The notes below the pieces were generated by a model. That model saw only the letters and a program-made list of their open reading frames with translations, was not told the DNA's origin and ran no database searches. The position numbers and the translations under genes are program-made. This document shows positions 11,883-26,800 of a stretch of 64,000 nt of DNA, in pieces; within the stretch, counting starts at the first letter, position 1, and every line of letters begins with the position of its first letter. This stretch comes from Gavia stellata. Taxonomy: Eukaryota > Chordata > Aves > Gaviiformes > Gaviidae. The DNA lies in the NCBI RefSeq assembly GCF_030936135.1, contig NC_082637.1:45225821-45289820 (forward strand), read 5' to 3'.

Positions 11883-14800
11883 CTAAAATGAAATTTATCA
11901 GGAGATAAATAGCTAAAAGTTACAACTCTTCTGAGTGCCTGCTGTCAAGACATATTAGTTAGTCAACACTGTTTTACAGCATCAGTAACTTGTAGTGTGA
12001 ACACGGTAAAAAATTACAAGCAGCTCACGCTTTGTCCTTTCTGTTAAAAAGGTTGTCACCTACAAAAACATCAGAGGTATTAGCTGTTACTTTCCTCTGA
12101 CTAGGTGCTGGTAATACAAGCCTCTCTGTTCTAACTTGTAATGTATCCTAGTAGGCAGTCTTAAAACAACTGAACCATGGCAGTCAAATATGAAATTATT
12201 CATATATTCAAAACCAGTCAGCAATTACACTAGGACAACACACAAAACACATTCTGCAAATTATGCTGTAATGCACACACAGGGCTTTTATTCTTTATAA
12301 AGCTCAGCAACAAATTATAAAGTATTTTTATTACATTGTATTGCAGCATGCCTCAAAATGTATTGAGAAGAAAAATAATTAAATACAGAGTATTTCTTAT
12401 AAAACTTACGAACATATGTATTTGAAAAAGTTGGAAATTCACAGGGATCTTCTCCCTTCTTATCCTTGCTGCAATTTGCCTAGGATGGGTGTTCCCTCAC
12501 ACGGATACATGTCCTGAACTACACGCTGCTTTGTATACTAGACACAGAATAGTCTTTTCCACACTCATTTATAAACCAACCTCTAAAATATATGTTCACA
12601 GTTTGACAGTGTACTTAATAGTAATGAATGTGTTGGCTCATTATCCTGCCTAGAGGGCAAGGGCTGAGCCTTAATTCACTCTGGGAGCAGCAGGTATGTG
12701 ATCAGCACCTATGTGTTAAGAAGGCATAGCACTGCCCGAGTGGAAAGAAACAGGAGCATCCATTGGGAGGAAGAACCACAGAATCACAGAATCATTAAGG
12801 TTGGAAAAGACCTGTAAGATCATCAAGTCCAACCATCAACCATGGGCACCACCATGTCCACCAAACCATGTCCTGCAGTGCCCCGTCTACATGTTTTTTG
12901 AACACCTCCAGTAATGGTGACTCCACCACCTCCCTGGGCAGCCTGTTCCAATGTTTGACCACTCTCTCAGTAAAGAATTTTTTCCTAATAGCCAGTCCAA
13001 ACCTCCCCTGGCACAACTTGAGGCCATTTCCTCTCATTAGTTCCTCTAACTAGCCATTTCCTCGCTAGTTACATGGGAGAAGAGGCCAACACCCACCTCA
13101 CCACAACCCCCTTTCAGGTAATTGTAGAGAGCAATACGGTCTCCCCTGAGCCTCCTCTTCTCCAGACTGAACAACCCCAGTTCCCTCAGCCGCTCCTCAT
13201 AAGACTTGTGCTCCAGACCCCTCACCAGCTTCGTCGCCCTTCTCTGGACACACTCCAGCACGTCAATGTCCTTCTTGCGGTGAGGGGCCCAAAACTGAAC
13301 ACAGTATTCGAGGTGCAATGCTGTCATGCTGAGCCTTAAAAAGAAACGCAGGGCCATGAAGGCTGTATTGTGCACGTGAGGTATTGGCGATGGCATTGAG
13401 AGGTGTGAGACAAGCAAAACAGTGACAGAAATGGAACCTTTTTTTTTCCTCCACCTGAATAGCTCTACTGTAGGTTTGGATTCTGGCAAGTAGGACATGA
13501 ACAACTAAAAAGTTACAGGAGCAGCCGGTTGTTGGTTTGGGGTTTTTTGTTCGTTTTTTTTTTTGTGTCAAAGCACAGAATCACATTAGAAAGCTCTTTT
13601 TTTTCCCTACAAGTGTATAAATCCTCTCTTTTAGCCTTAGTAAGTAGGTATCTAAAGTAAGTTAGTAACTGAAAGTTTGGAATTCCTCACTGAAAATCTC
13701 CCAGTAAGTAACTTTTATGAAATCAAGTGCTGGGAGCAGCCTATCTAAAAGCATGGCACATGACCTGGGGCAGAAAAAGCCCATGCATCAGTACAGGTTA
13801 GGGGCTGACCTGCTGGAGAGCAGCTCTGTGGAAAGGGACCTGGGAGTCCTGGTGGACAACAGGATGACCATGAGCCAGCAATGTGCCCTTGGGGCCAAGA
13901 CGGCCAATGGCATCCTGGGGTGCATCAAAAAGAGTGTGGCTAGCTGGTCAAGGGAGGTTATCCTCCCCCTCCAGTCTGCCCTGGTGAAGGTGCATCTGGA
14001 GTACTGTGTCCAGTTCTGGGCTCCCCGGTTCAAGAAGGACAGGGAACTGCTGGAGAGGGTACAGCAAAGGGCTACAAAGATGATTGGGGGACTGCAACAT
14101 CTTTCTTATGAGGAAAGGCTGAGGGACTTGGGTCTTTTTAGTCTGGAGAAGAGAAGACTGAGGGGGGATCTTATCAATGCTTCTAAATACTTAAGGGGTG
14201 GGTGCCAGGAGGATGGGACCAGTCTTTTTTCAGTGGTGCCCAGTGACAGCACAAGAGGTAATGGGCAGAAACTTCATCATAGGAAGTTCCATCTAAACAT
14301 GAGGAGGAACTTCTTTACTTTGAGGGTGGCAGAGCACTGGAACAAGCTGCCCAGAGAGGTTGTGGAGTCTCCTTCTCTGGAGATATTCAAAACTCACCTG
14401 GACACATTCCTGTGCAATCTGCTATAGGTGAATCTGCTCTGGCAGGGGGGATTGGACTAGATGATCTCCAGAGGTCCCTTCCAACCCCTATTATTCTGTG
14501 ATTCTGTGACAAAGCTGTTAGCTACAACGTCATTCAGACCCCTTCAGATAGTAAAATTCCTTTTTCTTAACCACAACAGTTTGAGGTTGTAGATGGTGAA
14601 ATTATGTTAAAAACCAGAGAAAACAGAGTGAGAATTTAAACCACTGGTATACCAATGCTACAGCTACAAACCAATGTTGTCTCTCCTTTGAAACTGGGGG
14701 AGAGGTGTAATATATTCCTGGAAAGCAGTTAGTTCAGTAAAAATAGGATTTTTATGTCTATCTGGTATACTTCTGTGTTCACCACCCTTCAAATGGTCTA

Positions 14801-17800
14801 TTGACAGCTGCATAAATATTTTAAGATAATATACTTACATTTAGTGGATGCCAATATTTGATGGGATGACTCTCCAAAGAGGCCCTTCAACTTCTTCTTC
14901 AGCTCTCTGCTGGTTTTCTTATAGAAAAATAAGTCTTTTTCCAGTTGCTGGACTTTTACTTCATACCCTTTCAAGGTTTCTGCAATACCTTCACTATCTT
15001 GTTCTAGGATAAGAAAACTAGTTTAAGAACCAAATATCTCTGTGCCGAAAATGAAGATGCCCAACTAGACAGAATACATCTTGTATCTTGCTGACACTTT
15101 GCTTTTAACTAGTATGACACAGTATCAAAAAGGCCATGCCAAACCCGCTTGTCAGTTTTAATAGGAGTATGTAGAAGATCAAGATCAGCAGTACCGGTAT
15201 CTTTCAACTTTCCAATATCAGCAAATTCAGCATGAAAATTCAACAATTCTGATACTGCTTTAAAAAAATATTCAATTTTCTGTTCATACAGACACCATGT
15301 GTCTGTTCTTCAGTGTCCTACACAACATTAGAATTAGTGACAGCCAAAACATATCTCTGAACCTTATTCTTTTTTTTTCAGTTGGAATATAGTATTTCTC
15401 AGTAGTGACTGAAGATAATACCTGCTGTACAGTCCCCCCCAAGAAGCAAATACCTTTGAAATGATGCAGTATTAACTGTAGTTTTTTCTCATGTTCTTTG
15501 TGTTGTAGCGTAAGCTGCCTGTCACACTGCAACTTGACATGTTCAAGTGCAGATTCTAATTCACGTGTTATGTTTTCCTGGTCTATGAGCTTCATTTCTT
15601 GTTCTTCAATCTGCAGTTGTAATTTACGTTCAGACTCACGTAGGCCAACAATCTAAGAAACAAATACACTTCTTTTGATTTATCAATCCGTTTTCATAAG
15701 AGCTTTTATCCTTCTGCTTAATAGATTAAAGCATACAAAAGCAATGGTCTCTATAAGCCATAAGCTTATATTGGAAACAGTCTTGCCTACTACTACAAGT
15801 TCCCACTTTAGAAATGAGCTCTGTACATTTTGATCACATGGACTAGTGGATTATTTTTAACACCCTGTGCAGAATTTAAACAACAGTGTTTTCCTGATTC
15901 TGGAAAACTTCCAACTTGCATCCCACAGACAACTTGTTCACAAAGACACACCATGTCCTAATGAATTTCATTTTTATGTTTCCAGATGTCAGAATGATTC
16001 TTCAGTATTTGGCTGTACACACTGCAGGCAGTGTATGCAAAAAGAGTTTATACTGGATTTAGAAAAAGAATAGGAATACTAGCCTCAGCTTTATGAAGCC
16101 TGCACTTGGGAAAAATTTCAATACGACACCACTATTTAAATATGTTGCTGCTCCAAAAGTTAGCAACACAAAGCATGGGAAAGGAGCAAGAAAATCTCCA
16201 GATTTGCAGCACCTTTTAAACTTATGACCCCAAAACAAGATACACAAAGTTAACACACAAGTTTCCTATTTAGGTTAATGTAAAAATTTTAAATATCTGA
16301 ATTAATAGCAGATGTATGTAACCTGAAGAGATTTTCACCAAAACTTGTTAAATTTATTTTTATTTCTTGACACCATTTCCTTTCATTATCTAGAACAGTA
16401 ACGGAAAGTAGGATAAAATATTATTCATTAGTCAAAACAAACCTTGTTAAAATATTTGAAAAGGATAGCTCTGAGCTCTGCAGCAGACAGGGAAACTAGT
16501 TTTCCTATTACATTATTCTCGCTCTGTGAAAGAATCTGAGAAGATGACCTAAGCAAGTGCTGCCGATTCTGAATACTTTCATTCTTGTAATCAATAGCAG
16601 CCTCCAGGGCTTCAATTCCTTCTTCCAGCTGGAAAAGGACATGTTCTTCCTACAGAGAGACACACGAGTGAGATCTTTAAAAGAAAAAGTGTAGAATTAA
16701 TCTTTCTATACATAAGACATTCCTTAACTTCATTCTCAAGAGCGAAACTAAACTTAAGGGCAAACTAAACTTAAAGGCAAGACAAACTAGTAGTAGTACA
16801 GAATGGGAAAAATAATAGGTAAAGTACAAATCTAGAACATTTGTCTTTTTCTGCTATAGTACTCCTTCCATGATACAGAGGTTGATCAAATGGTTCATCA
16901 CAAAAACTGAAGTCATGTTTCCCTTTTTATCCTTCTCTCATCCTCCCCACAGTTGGACTTCTACTATTTTTTTTGGTTGTGCTAGTTTTCTGTTGGATTA
17001 ATGAATGAATCAGGTCAGTAAGGAGTTTGGTGACCATAACTTGTGTAGGGAAGTGGCAGAAATGCATGGCCTGAAGTACTGCAGAAGACTTTGAGGAGTG
17101 AGCCAAGTAGGGTTTTTTCTGGCACATTATCACCTCAGCCACATGCCCATGCTGCTTCCCAAGACCTGAAAATAATCTGTGCATTTTACATAAATTTATT
17201 ATATCTTCAATGTAATTACACTGATCAACTCAAGTGTGGACCATCCAGGTAATATGACTTATTTTCACTGTAAAAATATGTAGGCCTTCAGAGGAAGTTT
17301 GCTTTTTCTCAAAATCCTATGAAAAAAATCACAGGGCATCACTATGCGAATACATTGCCTTGTTCTATGTCCTAACATTAAAATATCTGCCTGTGATAAA
17401 CAGATGAACTTCTAGTTCCCTTATTTCTGATTATATGATCCTTAGACCAGTGGAGTCTGTCAAGGCACTAGCTGAATTAAGTCCCTCTGAACATAGACTT
17501 TGTTCACGAGTGTGTAAGTAGTGCTATCATAGCAGTATTTTAACATTGCTATGTACGAAAGTACCCAACCTCAGTTCCTTGGTTCTAGCTTACCTAATAT
17601 TTGTAGACATTTTAGGTTCTGACTGGAATGCTTTATTATACAACACTACCGAAAACCTGTATTTATCTCAGAGGTGCTTACTTACTTCAGTTGACAACAC
17701 TTTACCATCTTTCAGTTTCTCATCCACACTATTTCTTCTTCTGAGCAGCTGATCCCTTTCTGTCTGGAGAACCTGAATTTTTTCCAGAATGTCTGTCTTA

Positions 17801-20800
17801 TCTTCAGTGGTGCTGCCCTGAAGCTGCATACCTTTATCACACAGTTCCTGATCCAGCATACTTAAGCGAGTAGACAATTTCATACTATCTTTGTTTAAAG
17901 CCTAAAAAAACCACAGCAACCATAGATATAAAACTGAGATAGTAATTCCAGTAAGAACAAAACTGCTCAACGTGCAGTCTTCTACGTACCAAAAGTTAAA
18001 GGGGCTATTCGTTATAAGTGACAATGATACTTCAATTTCTATTCACTTTTGCTACTAAAACATAAATAATGCAAAATGTTTCTTTGTCATGTTTTCTAGT
18101 TCGCAAAAGGACCGAGAAATTTTTAGATATATTATTTAATGCTCTGCCATAACAGAACTCCACAGTTCATATTTTTTTGTTTTGTTTTGTTTTATTTTGT
18201 TGTTGGAATTTTAGGGTGAAAAAGTGAATAAAAATTATCATTCTGCGTTATTCACATTTTAAATATTGATTTGCCCAAGCTACACAGTAACTTCATGGCA
18301 GTGACAGAGTCACAGGTCACATGCCTTGAGCCTCTTCTGCTATCTATCTGCCCTCAAGCCCAGTCTTCCAGTCAGCACTGTAACTGTGTTAAGTGTCATG
18401 TTTTTTCTTAAATCACCTGGCTAGATCTTAGTTTCTTGATTTCCAGGTGGCTTTTCTCTTGCAATAGTGCTTCTTTTTTGGCTACAATGGCTTCTCTTTT
18501 CTTTAAATCTTCTTCTAGTTCTGCTAACTGTTGGTGCTGTTGGAGAATTCTTTCCATTTCTTCATCCAGCCATTTCTTTTGCTCTTCTAATTTCTAAAGT
18601 TTAAATAGAGATCCAGAGAGCATTAACTAGGACTTTTTGGGTCAGAATTTTATGATTATGTTTTTCCTTTTTTAGAATAACTGATACAGAAATTGGACTG
18701 ACTTAAAAAAAGGCTCAGCAATGTTACATTGCTACATCTTGTATAAAGAAATTTGTATCAGATGCCTTTAATGAAATGTATTCTTTTTCTAAGAACAGTT
18801 ATATAAATAGATGTCTTCTGTATAACCACAGCAACTAGGTTTGGAATGTACCACAAGAATTCAGCTCACCCATCCTCATTGCATTATAGTTGCCCCAGAC
18901 CAGCTATTTGTGGAAAAACATTAAGTGACAAGAAATTATGATGTTGACAGAAAGAAAGACAGTAAATGAGAGGTCTGATCCTGGTAGTGCAGTCCATTAT
19001 GAATTTATTCTGAAGCCACAGTTTATCAGTGGATATATTCCTGGTAAGGCTAAAACGCTACCTTTATTTAGCTTTTAAAATTTCTTTTCACCTTTAGAGA
19101 CTTTGGGTAACTCATGAAACTTTTATGTTCCAATGTCCACATCTGAAATAATCTAGGTGGCACTGCTGCGTAGGACACCTACTTTTCTAACCCTGTTCGG
19201 AACAACCAAAACCATAGACCTCTGTCATTTATATCAGAGGGGAAAACAGAAAAACAAAGAAATCATGGAACATTTATAACAGAGCTCATCAGGATCACCC
19301 TTAAACCTACCAGACAACCAAACCTGTTGAATTCTCAGGTCTCTGAATCAGCATCTTTGACAAACCATAGAAAGAAGAGACATTAGAGCCTCTTCTTTCC
19401 TTCATTGAAAAAGAGTACAACAGTTGCTAGACTATATTCCCAATTTTTGCTCCAGCAAAAAAGAAGACAAAACTATGATAGAATACTCTTCTTCCAAACA
19501 CTTTAAAAAGATGACTATGGATGAAGAAAGAAATGTTTTTGTCAGGGGCCACACAGATTCGGAATAGATTAGCTACCTGTAGCTTCAGTGAAGTTCCCAT
19601 TGAGTTATTTTTCTTCTCTTTAAACGAAGCAATCTCTTTATCTTTAAGTTTAAGGATCTTCTGTTGTTGCTCCATCTTCAGCTGAAGTTCCTATAAACAA
19701 ACAAAAAACCCTATTCTTCTTGTCTCAGTCAGTCTGTTTTTAAAATGCATTTAATGTCAGAGTCCACACAAGTATATAATCTGAAATACTGACCCTAAAT
19801 TTACATGTAAAATTGCAATTCAGGGCTATACATCATGTAATAAAACAACAAAAAAAAAAGCTGAAGAGAAAGGTAAACTGAAGATTTCTGTGAAAATGTT
19901 TAAAGACAATTCCTTCACTGCATTTGTCAAGAAAGCCATTACTTAAAATTATGGAAAGCCTGGCACTATCGTTTATTGTCTTTGGGAAAGCAGAGGCAAA
20001 ATTGGCTCATCTCATTCTTTGTCATAAAGAAATAGGAGTAATCCTACTTTAATTTGTTGCTGGTCCCGCTGAATCTCTGCTTCTAGTTGCTTCTTTTTTT
20101 CACTCTCCTCACACAGTCTCTTCTGTAGCTGGGTCTGCTGATGCTTCATCTGAGCCACGTTCTGCTCAAGTTCTGTTGCTTGTCTCTCACTTTGGTTAGA
20201 TAATGAAGCCAGATTCTTAGTGTCTTGCTGCTTCTTCTGTAAGGCCTGAATGTTCATGCAAATTTCAGCTTAATAGCAGGAAAACTTAAAACTAAAATAT
20301 GACTCAGCTTCATTCTTTATTTCACTGAATTCTTAGAGTCAGCAAGACTTACTAACTTCTGCCTAAACAATCACTCATTATTTCTGTGGTTTCTGAGCTA
20401 TCTGGTAAAGTCAGCACAGGCAGAATTAATCTCAAGCAACGTGAAAAGGTAAAGATACTGTTCATGCCTGGCAATACAATGAAAGTAGTAAAATTTAACA
20501 GAAATCACAGCTCTGGAAAATGTGCAGAGACATAATGGCGCCAGAATGCTGGTCCTGAGCTCAAGTCAATAAGGCAGCTACCTCTTTATGTACAGTGCTT
20601 GTCTGACCCACCATTCTAGGACTGAGAGGCACAGAGCGCCTATAGCACCTAAGATGGCCCTATACAGAATTTAAACTTAGGTATAGCAGAACTTAAAAGT
20701 AGAAGGTCAGTGCCAAACAAATATGACTGTATTGGGCCTGGTCTTGCAAACTATCACAGTGATTTGCTTAGAGCTGGAATTTACATAGTATTTTCATAAA

Positions 20801-23800
20801 AAATTGATTTTATTTATGGCAGGTAATAAACTTGTAATAGTCTTCTTATGTAGGTTCTTGGTACTACATACAGTGGTGTATAAGCATCTTATATCACCTA
20901 CTTCTTTCTTGGTTTCATATCTACGAAGAAAATACTGTATGTATCTAACCACATGTATGTTAAATAGCATTCTGAGTATAATAGTATTAAGTTTCCCATT
21001 AGGTACTTCAACCAGCTTCCGATGTGTAAAACTAGTGAGAGTTTTACAAGCAGTGTTAAGGTTCAAAGGTGATAGTGAGACAGAGATTTGCAAATCTTAA
21101 TGGTCAGATCAGAAATACCTGCACTTTCAACTTAGCTGCATCCATCTTCTTCCGGAACTCTTTTTGTAACCTGACTTTCTCAGGAATGTCTCTCAGCTCC
21201 TTACTCTCCAGCTCCTGAAGCTGCTTTTGTGTTTCAGCCAGTTCCATTTTGGCCTGCTCAGATTCTTGCTCCAGTTTTGTTATCTTCAAAGAATATTGCC
21301 TGCTTACAGACTGAGCATCTTTACCTTAAAGACACCATATCCAAATAGTTTAAAAACAGCAGAATAATCACTTGAAATGTAATACATAATTCTGTAGTTA
21401 AATCATTACTTACGTCAGTCTGGCTAAACAAATAATTTCTGAGACATTTTCCAACCCTAAAGGAACATACAGTTCCTTTCTAATTCTGAAATAGAGATAA
21501 AGGAAGGAGTCTTAAATCTGAATTCTTCATAAGTCACCTGATGTCACCAAATAAAATGCCATCTGAGTGCCAAATAAAGTGAAATTCTTCTGCCTACTGT
21601 AGTTTTTGCCAAAATGGCTCGCCTGTATTTCATAAATTTTGCTTTTTCCAGAAGAATATGCCATTTATTTATTACTCAGCTTTCAGCTTAATAATCAGTA
21701 AACAACTTTGTATTGTGTTTCTACTCTCTGACTTGCCCTGTTTGAGTAATCTTTCCCAAAGTACTATTTTTGGGGGCACAGAATCTTTCTCAGTGCCAAA
21801 AGACAACCCAAAGAGAAGGTATGCACAGGAGAAGAGTGTGATTGAAGGGGCTGAGCAAAGAGATCCTTACTGTCATCATAAGGCTAGCTTCTGGCAGGCA
21901 TATATATACCAGCACAGATGTGTAAGGGATGTAGGCTAACAGGGACACTGACCTTTTCCCTCATCCGCTTCTGACTCCTGCTTCTTTACTGCAGTGCTGG
22001 GAATGCTTACATTCCCAGCACAGTGATGTATCTTCTCTCCTATCCCAGACACCATGCGACAAATTGTATTGTGTTTGTGTGTCAAGGCTTTGGTAGCAGG
22101 GGGGGCTACAGGGGTGACTTCTGTGAGAAGCTGCTAGAAGCTTCCCCTATGTCTGACAGAGCCAATGCCAGCGGACTCCAGGACGGATCTGCCACTGGCT
22201 AAGGCTGAGCTAATCAGCAACAGTGGTAGCGCCTCTGTGATAACATATTTAAGAAGGTGGGGAAAAAACTGGGATGAGGCAGCCGGAGAAGAGAGGATTG
22301 AGAATCTGTGAGAGAAACAACTCTGCAGACACCAAGGTCAGGGAAGAAGGAGGGGGAGGAGGTGCTCCAGGCATCAGAACAGATTCCCCAGCAGCCCGTG
22401 GAGAAGACCATGGTGAGGCAGGCTGTGCCCCTGCAGCCCATGGAGGTCCACGGTGGAGCAGATATCCACCTGCAGCCCATGGAGGACCCCATGCCAGAGC
22501 AGGTGGATGCCTGAAGGAGGCTGTGATCCTGTGGGAGGCCCATGCTGGAGCAGGCTCCTGGCAGGACCTGTGGAGCCGTGGAGAGAGGAGCCCACGCTGG
22601 AGCAGGTTTGCTGGCAGGACTTGCAATCCCACGGGGGACCCACACTGGAACAGTCTGTTCCTGAAGGACTGCACCCCGTGGAATGGACCCATGCTGGAGC
22701 AGTTCGTGAAGAACTGCAGCCCGTGGGAAGAACCCGCTTTGGAGAAGTTCGTGGAGGACTGTCTCCTGTGGGAGGGACCCCACGCTGGAGCAGGGGAAGA
22801 GTGTGAGGAGGAAGGAGCGGCAGAAACAATGTGTGATGAACTGACCGCAACCCCCATTCCCCGTCCCCCTGCGCCGCTCGTGGGGGGAAGAGGTAGAAAA
22901 ATCAGGAGTGAAGTTGAGCCCGGGAAGAAGGGAGGGGTGGGGGGAAGGTGTTGGTTTTTTAAGATTTGGCTTTACTTCTCATTATCCTACTCTGATTTTG
23001 AATGGTAATAAATTAAACTAATTGCCCCAAGTCAAGTCTATTTTGCCCATGATGGTAATTGGTGAGTGATCTCCCTGTGTCCTTATCTCGACCTACGAGC
23101 CTTTTCCTCATATTTTCTCTCTCCTGTCCAGCTGAGGAAGGGGAGTGAGTGAGCGGCTGTGTGGTGATTAGTCCGGCTGGGCTTAAACCACGACACAAAT
23201 ACATGTCCATGAAGAGATCAGTAGCACTAAGCATACATGAAAAATTACACTATTGGTGGATAAAAGCAATAATCAGCAAAGCACAAAAAATATTTAACAA
23301 ATATATCTGCATATCATAGCAGAATAGGCTGTAATCAAAATTTACAGCCCTCAGTGCAGTCACAGCAAGTAATTAATGAAAGTTACGAATCCTTAAGTTA
23401 TTAAAAGCATTCTTGCGTAAGATAATTACATAAAAACTAAGACATGCAGGACTTCAGAAGTTTTGTGCCTTTTCTTTTGTTCCTGAACTTCTTCATTCTA
23501 ATTTGCCCTACAGTAGCCAGTTACCTGTTCTTACTAATTCCTTAAGAAGTTCCTCTTTCATTTTGATGTTAAGTGCAAGTTCTCTCATTTTTTGCTCAGC
23601 CTCAGTGAGTCTCAACTCTGAATTCTTTAACTTCTGCATGTTAAAAACATGACTTTTCTGGAGGCTGTCCATCTCTTCACCTTGAAAGAAAACAAAGCAA
23701 TATGGAGATAAAAAACTGGAATAAACTCTGTATCCAAAAGATAGTGCTCTGGAACATGGTATGTGTCGAGTTCTTCCACATGAAGTAAAAGAATCAAAAG

Positions 23801-26800
23801 GAGAGACTATCACAGAGTCTTTTCCCTGCCATGTGTCTGAACAGGAAAAGAAAGGATGGCATGCTATAGCATTTCAAGATCCTAAGTGGGAGGAAAAATA
23901 TTCCTGAAACCATTTCAGTGCATCTCTGATAAAATAACAGCATCTATTTTCTTTCACTGAAGCAGTACTACCGATTTATGTCTAAACAGCTTTTTGATGT
24001 GTGATGTGCTTTCTGGCTAATAACTATTGCTTAAACATTAAGGTCACTGACATCAGTTTCAGAAAGGGGAAGAAGAAGAGAATCTTGAAAGCCTACACTG
24101 AACTATAATTAAAAAAAAATATTTGTATTAAATACAAATAATTTGCTGGGAAAAGTAATTACATGTGCTAAAGACATTGTTTTATATTCTGATACCGTAA
24201 TAAGATTTGTGCTCATGACTTCCATTTTACCTGTGGTTGTGTCAGTCTGTAGCGCAGATTTGTTGAAGAAACCAGACTTGTCTACCTGACACTTCATGCC
24301 ACTTAGGTCAGGAAGAAAGCACAGAGAAGCCTGTTTTCGTGTCCATGTTCGGTTTATGGAATGCCTAAGGAAGAATGAAAAACATGCTACATTCCAAACA
24401 CACAGGGATTTTTTTTCTTTAAGCTTCATGCAAAGTACATGATCTTAACAGAGAAGAATCCCAAACTCATATAAGCATTTGCACTCTCTTTCCCATCTAC
24501 CCCCCCCCCGCCCCCGCCCCGATCTTCATGGTAGATTCTGGCCCCAAAACAAGGATTATACAAGTCTTATTGAATCAAAAACCTACTGTTTTTAAACTTA
24601 TTTTGTAATATGCCCAGCTGGTCCCATAAGTTTACCAGAAGTAATACCACAAATGGTCTCATATTATGGCAGGATTAGGCAGTAATACTACCTTTGCTAT
24701 ACATTTGTCTGTAGCAAAAATTAAAGAACAACAAAAAAATTACTTAAATGAGGTTTTCTTTTTGTGGCCTGTATTTTCTTCCTCTTCATCGCTCTGATCA
24801 GAGAGGTGGCAGTGAAGGACTTTATCCTGATCTTCTATGTTGCTCAGTATCATCTGGCTGCGAGCATGGAATTCTGCCATTACCCGGGCAATGGAGAAGG
24901 CAGCGGGGCTGGTATAGACCTGTCAAAAAGCACACAAAAAAAGCGATGGGTAAAAACACTTGCAACAATTTCACAATTCTTTACTGACATTTAAAAAACA
25001 CTTCAATTTAAAAGTCTATCATCACCTGAGCTTGTAAGCAAAATTACAGAGGTTTTCTATAATAACTCTGAATACCTTTGCAACAAAAGGTTTGCAAGAG
25101 CTTAGAGCATTTGTTCCAAATGTGAAAGAAGGCACTGTTAGCAACCTATTATCCGATGTATTCAATATATTGGTAAGAATAATAATTCATTTTTGATAAT
25201 GCTTCATATCTGAACCCTCAAAAACCCCAGGAAAACACCAGAAAAGACTACAGTTTTAGCACTTGTAACTGATAATTTTAAGCCTGAACATTTTGGACAA
25301 TTGTGACATAGCATATGCTGCAAGACAGTAAAAAGTAATTTTTCAGAGTCTTCAATGGGAAGTTAAATAGCATCTGAGAAAGCCACCACCATTTGTCGTA
25401 TCAAGTCTAATTATTGAACTACAACCATTACTAAGTAAAGGAAAAAAAAATGTTAAATTGGGGTAGACCTTACCTTTCGGGTGTCTGTCCCTGAAGGTGG
25501 GTGAAGGGAGTGTAGCAGATTTTTTGTGAGTGGGACACTATATGGCCTCCTTGCAGATGCCACAACAGCTGGCCTGTCTCCACAAGCACTTGAGAGGTCC
25601 GAAGTTTTCACTTCTGTAAACTTCTCTAATTTTTCTTTTAGCTGATCGATAAGCATTTGCTGTTCCACCATTTTCTCATTCTCATGGGGAAAAAACCCAA
25701 AGCAAAACTGTTGCTGATTATGAGCTCTGTATCATATTCACCATTTCTAAATGCCTTACAAAGGTCATGAATCTTGTAAATCACTCACTGACCCTAAATT
25801 CTTCTGCAGTGCACAGGCAAATTCTGCAACAAACTGAAAATTCTATGACATATCATTAATCTTACACACACCCCCCAACTCAAATAAATTTTAGACACAC
25901 TTTTGTCCAGGAAGACCTATCCCAGGTAAGTTACATTAGCTTATCTAGGCATCTAGTGAAGAGTAGATGACATACTTATGAGCCCATGCTTGCTTTATAT
26001 GTGTGCTTATGGAGAAATAAAATAGGAATTCAACAAAAATGTTCACATGAAACACATTAATTAAATATGTATACAGGCTTCCTCTTCCTCTTTGAGCAGT
26101 TCCACTTTAAAGATTATTTGTATTAATAAACATAACCATGTACATGATCCCCGGATCCCTTGTATGGGCTACTTCTTTTTTTGTACCCAGCCTCAACCTC
26201 TCTGGTAATACTAGTTTGGAGAACTTACTTATCTGCTTCTCCTACAGCAGTCTCATACATTGTTCAAAACTACTTATCTTACCTAAACTGATACATCCGT
26301 AAGGCCAAGATTATATCCATTTTCAACTCGATCTATTCCTTTCAATTCTTTTCAAAGTACCTTTAAAGTCTGGCCTAGCAACAACAGGGAAGTTGAAATA
26401 TAGCTAGTGATAGTCAACTGAAACTATTCAATGAAAGATATTTTGCATTCTCTTACTTGGAATAATACATTTTTATTCATTCTTTATATCTTGTTTGCTT
26501 AGACTGCAAGTTCCTTCCAAACACACATAGACAATGCGTTGCAAATTGACATTTTGTTGGAATGTAACACATAATATTCCTGTGTCATAGGAAATAGAAT
26601 ATATATATGAATACCATATTTGTTATGATTTTGGAAGCAGTAAAGGCCAACTGATCCACCTTGAAGCTATTATTTAACCCTTTTAAGACTCTTTGTCCAC
26701 GATACCCTTGTACATACAACCCCACAATGCAACACCTGTTACATCAATACTTATGTGTATAAAGATTTAATATCTCTCGTACATGCTACTTTTAAAGTTC

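Noticed and set aside
20804-21100. Overlapping ~98-codon frames on both strands near 20.8-21.1 kb
   Set aside because: They lie in a KIF27 intron, with hydrophobic low-complexity translations and no match. The true exon is 21119-21324.
22249-23008. Open frames of 202-244 codons on both strands near 22.3-23.0 kb
   Set aside because: They are produced by the ~48-bp repeat units of a solo LTR bounded by a target-site duplication. The same frames are broken in the other copies.
22060-23200. Tandem units in the LTR as a CRISPR array
   Set aside because: The units are imperfect, lack unique spacers of fixed length, and the genome is clearly avian.
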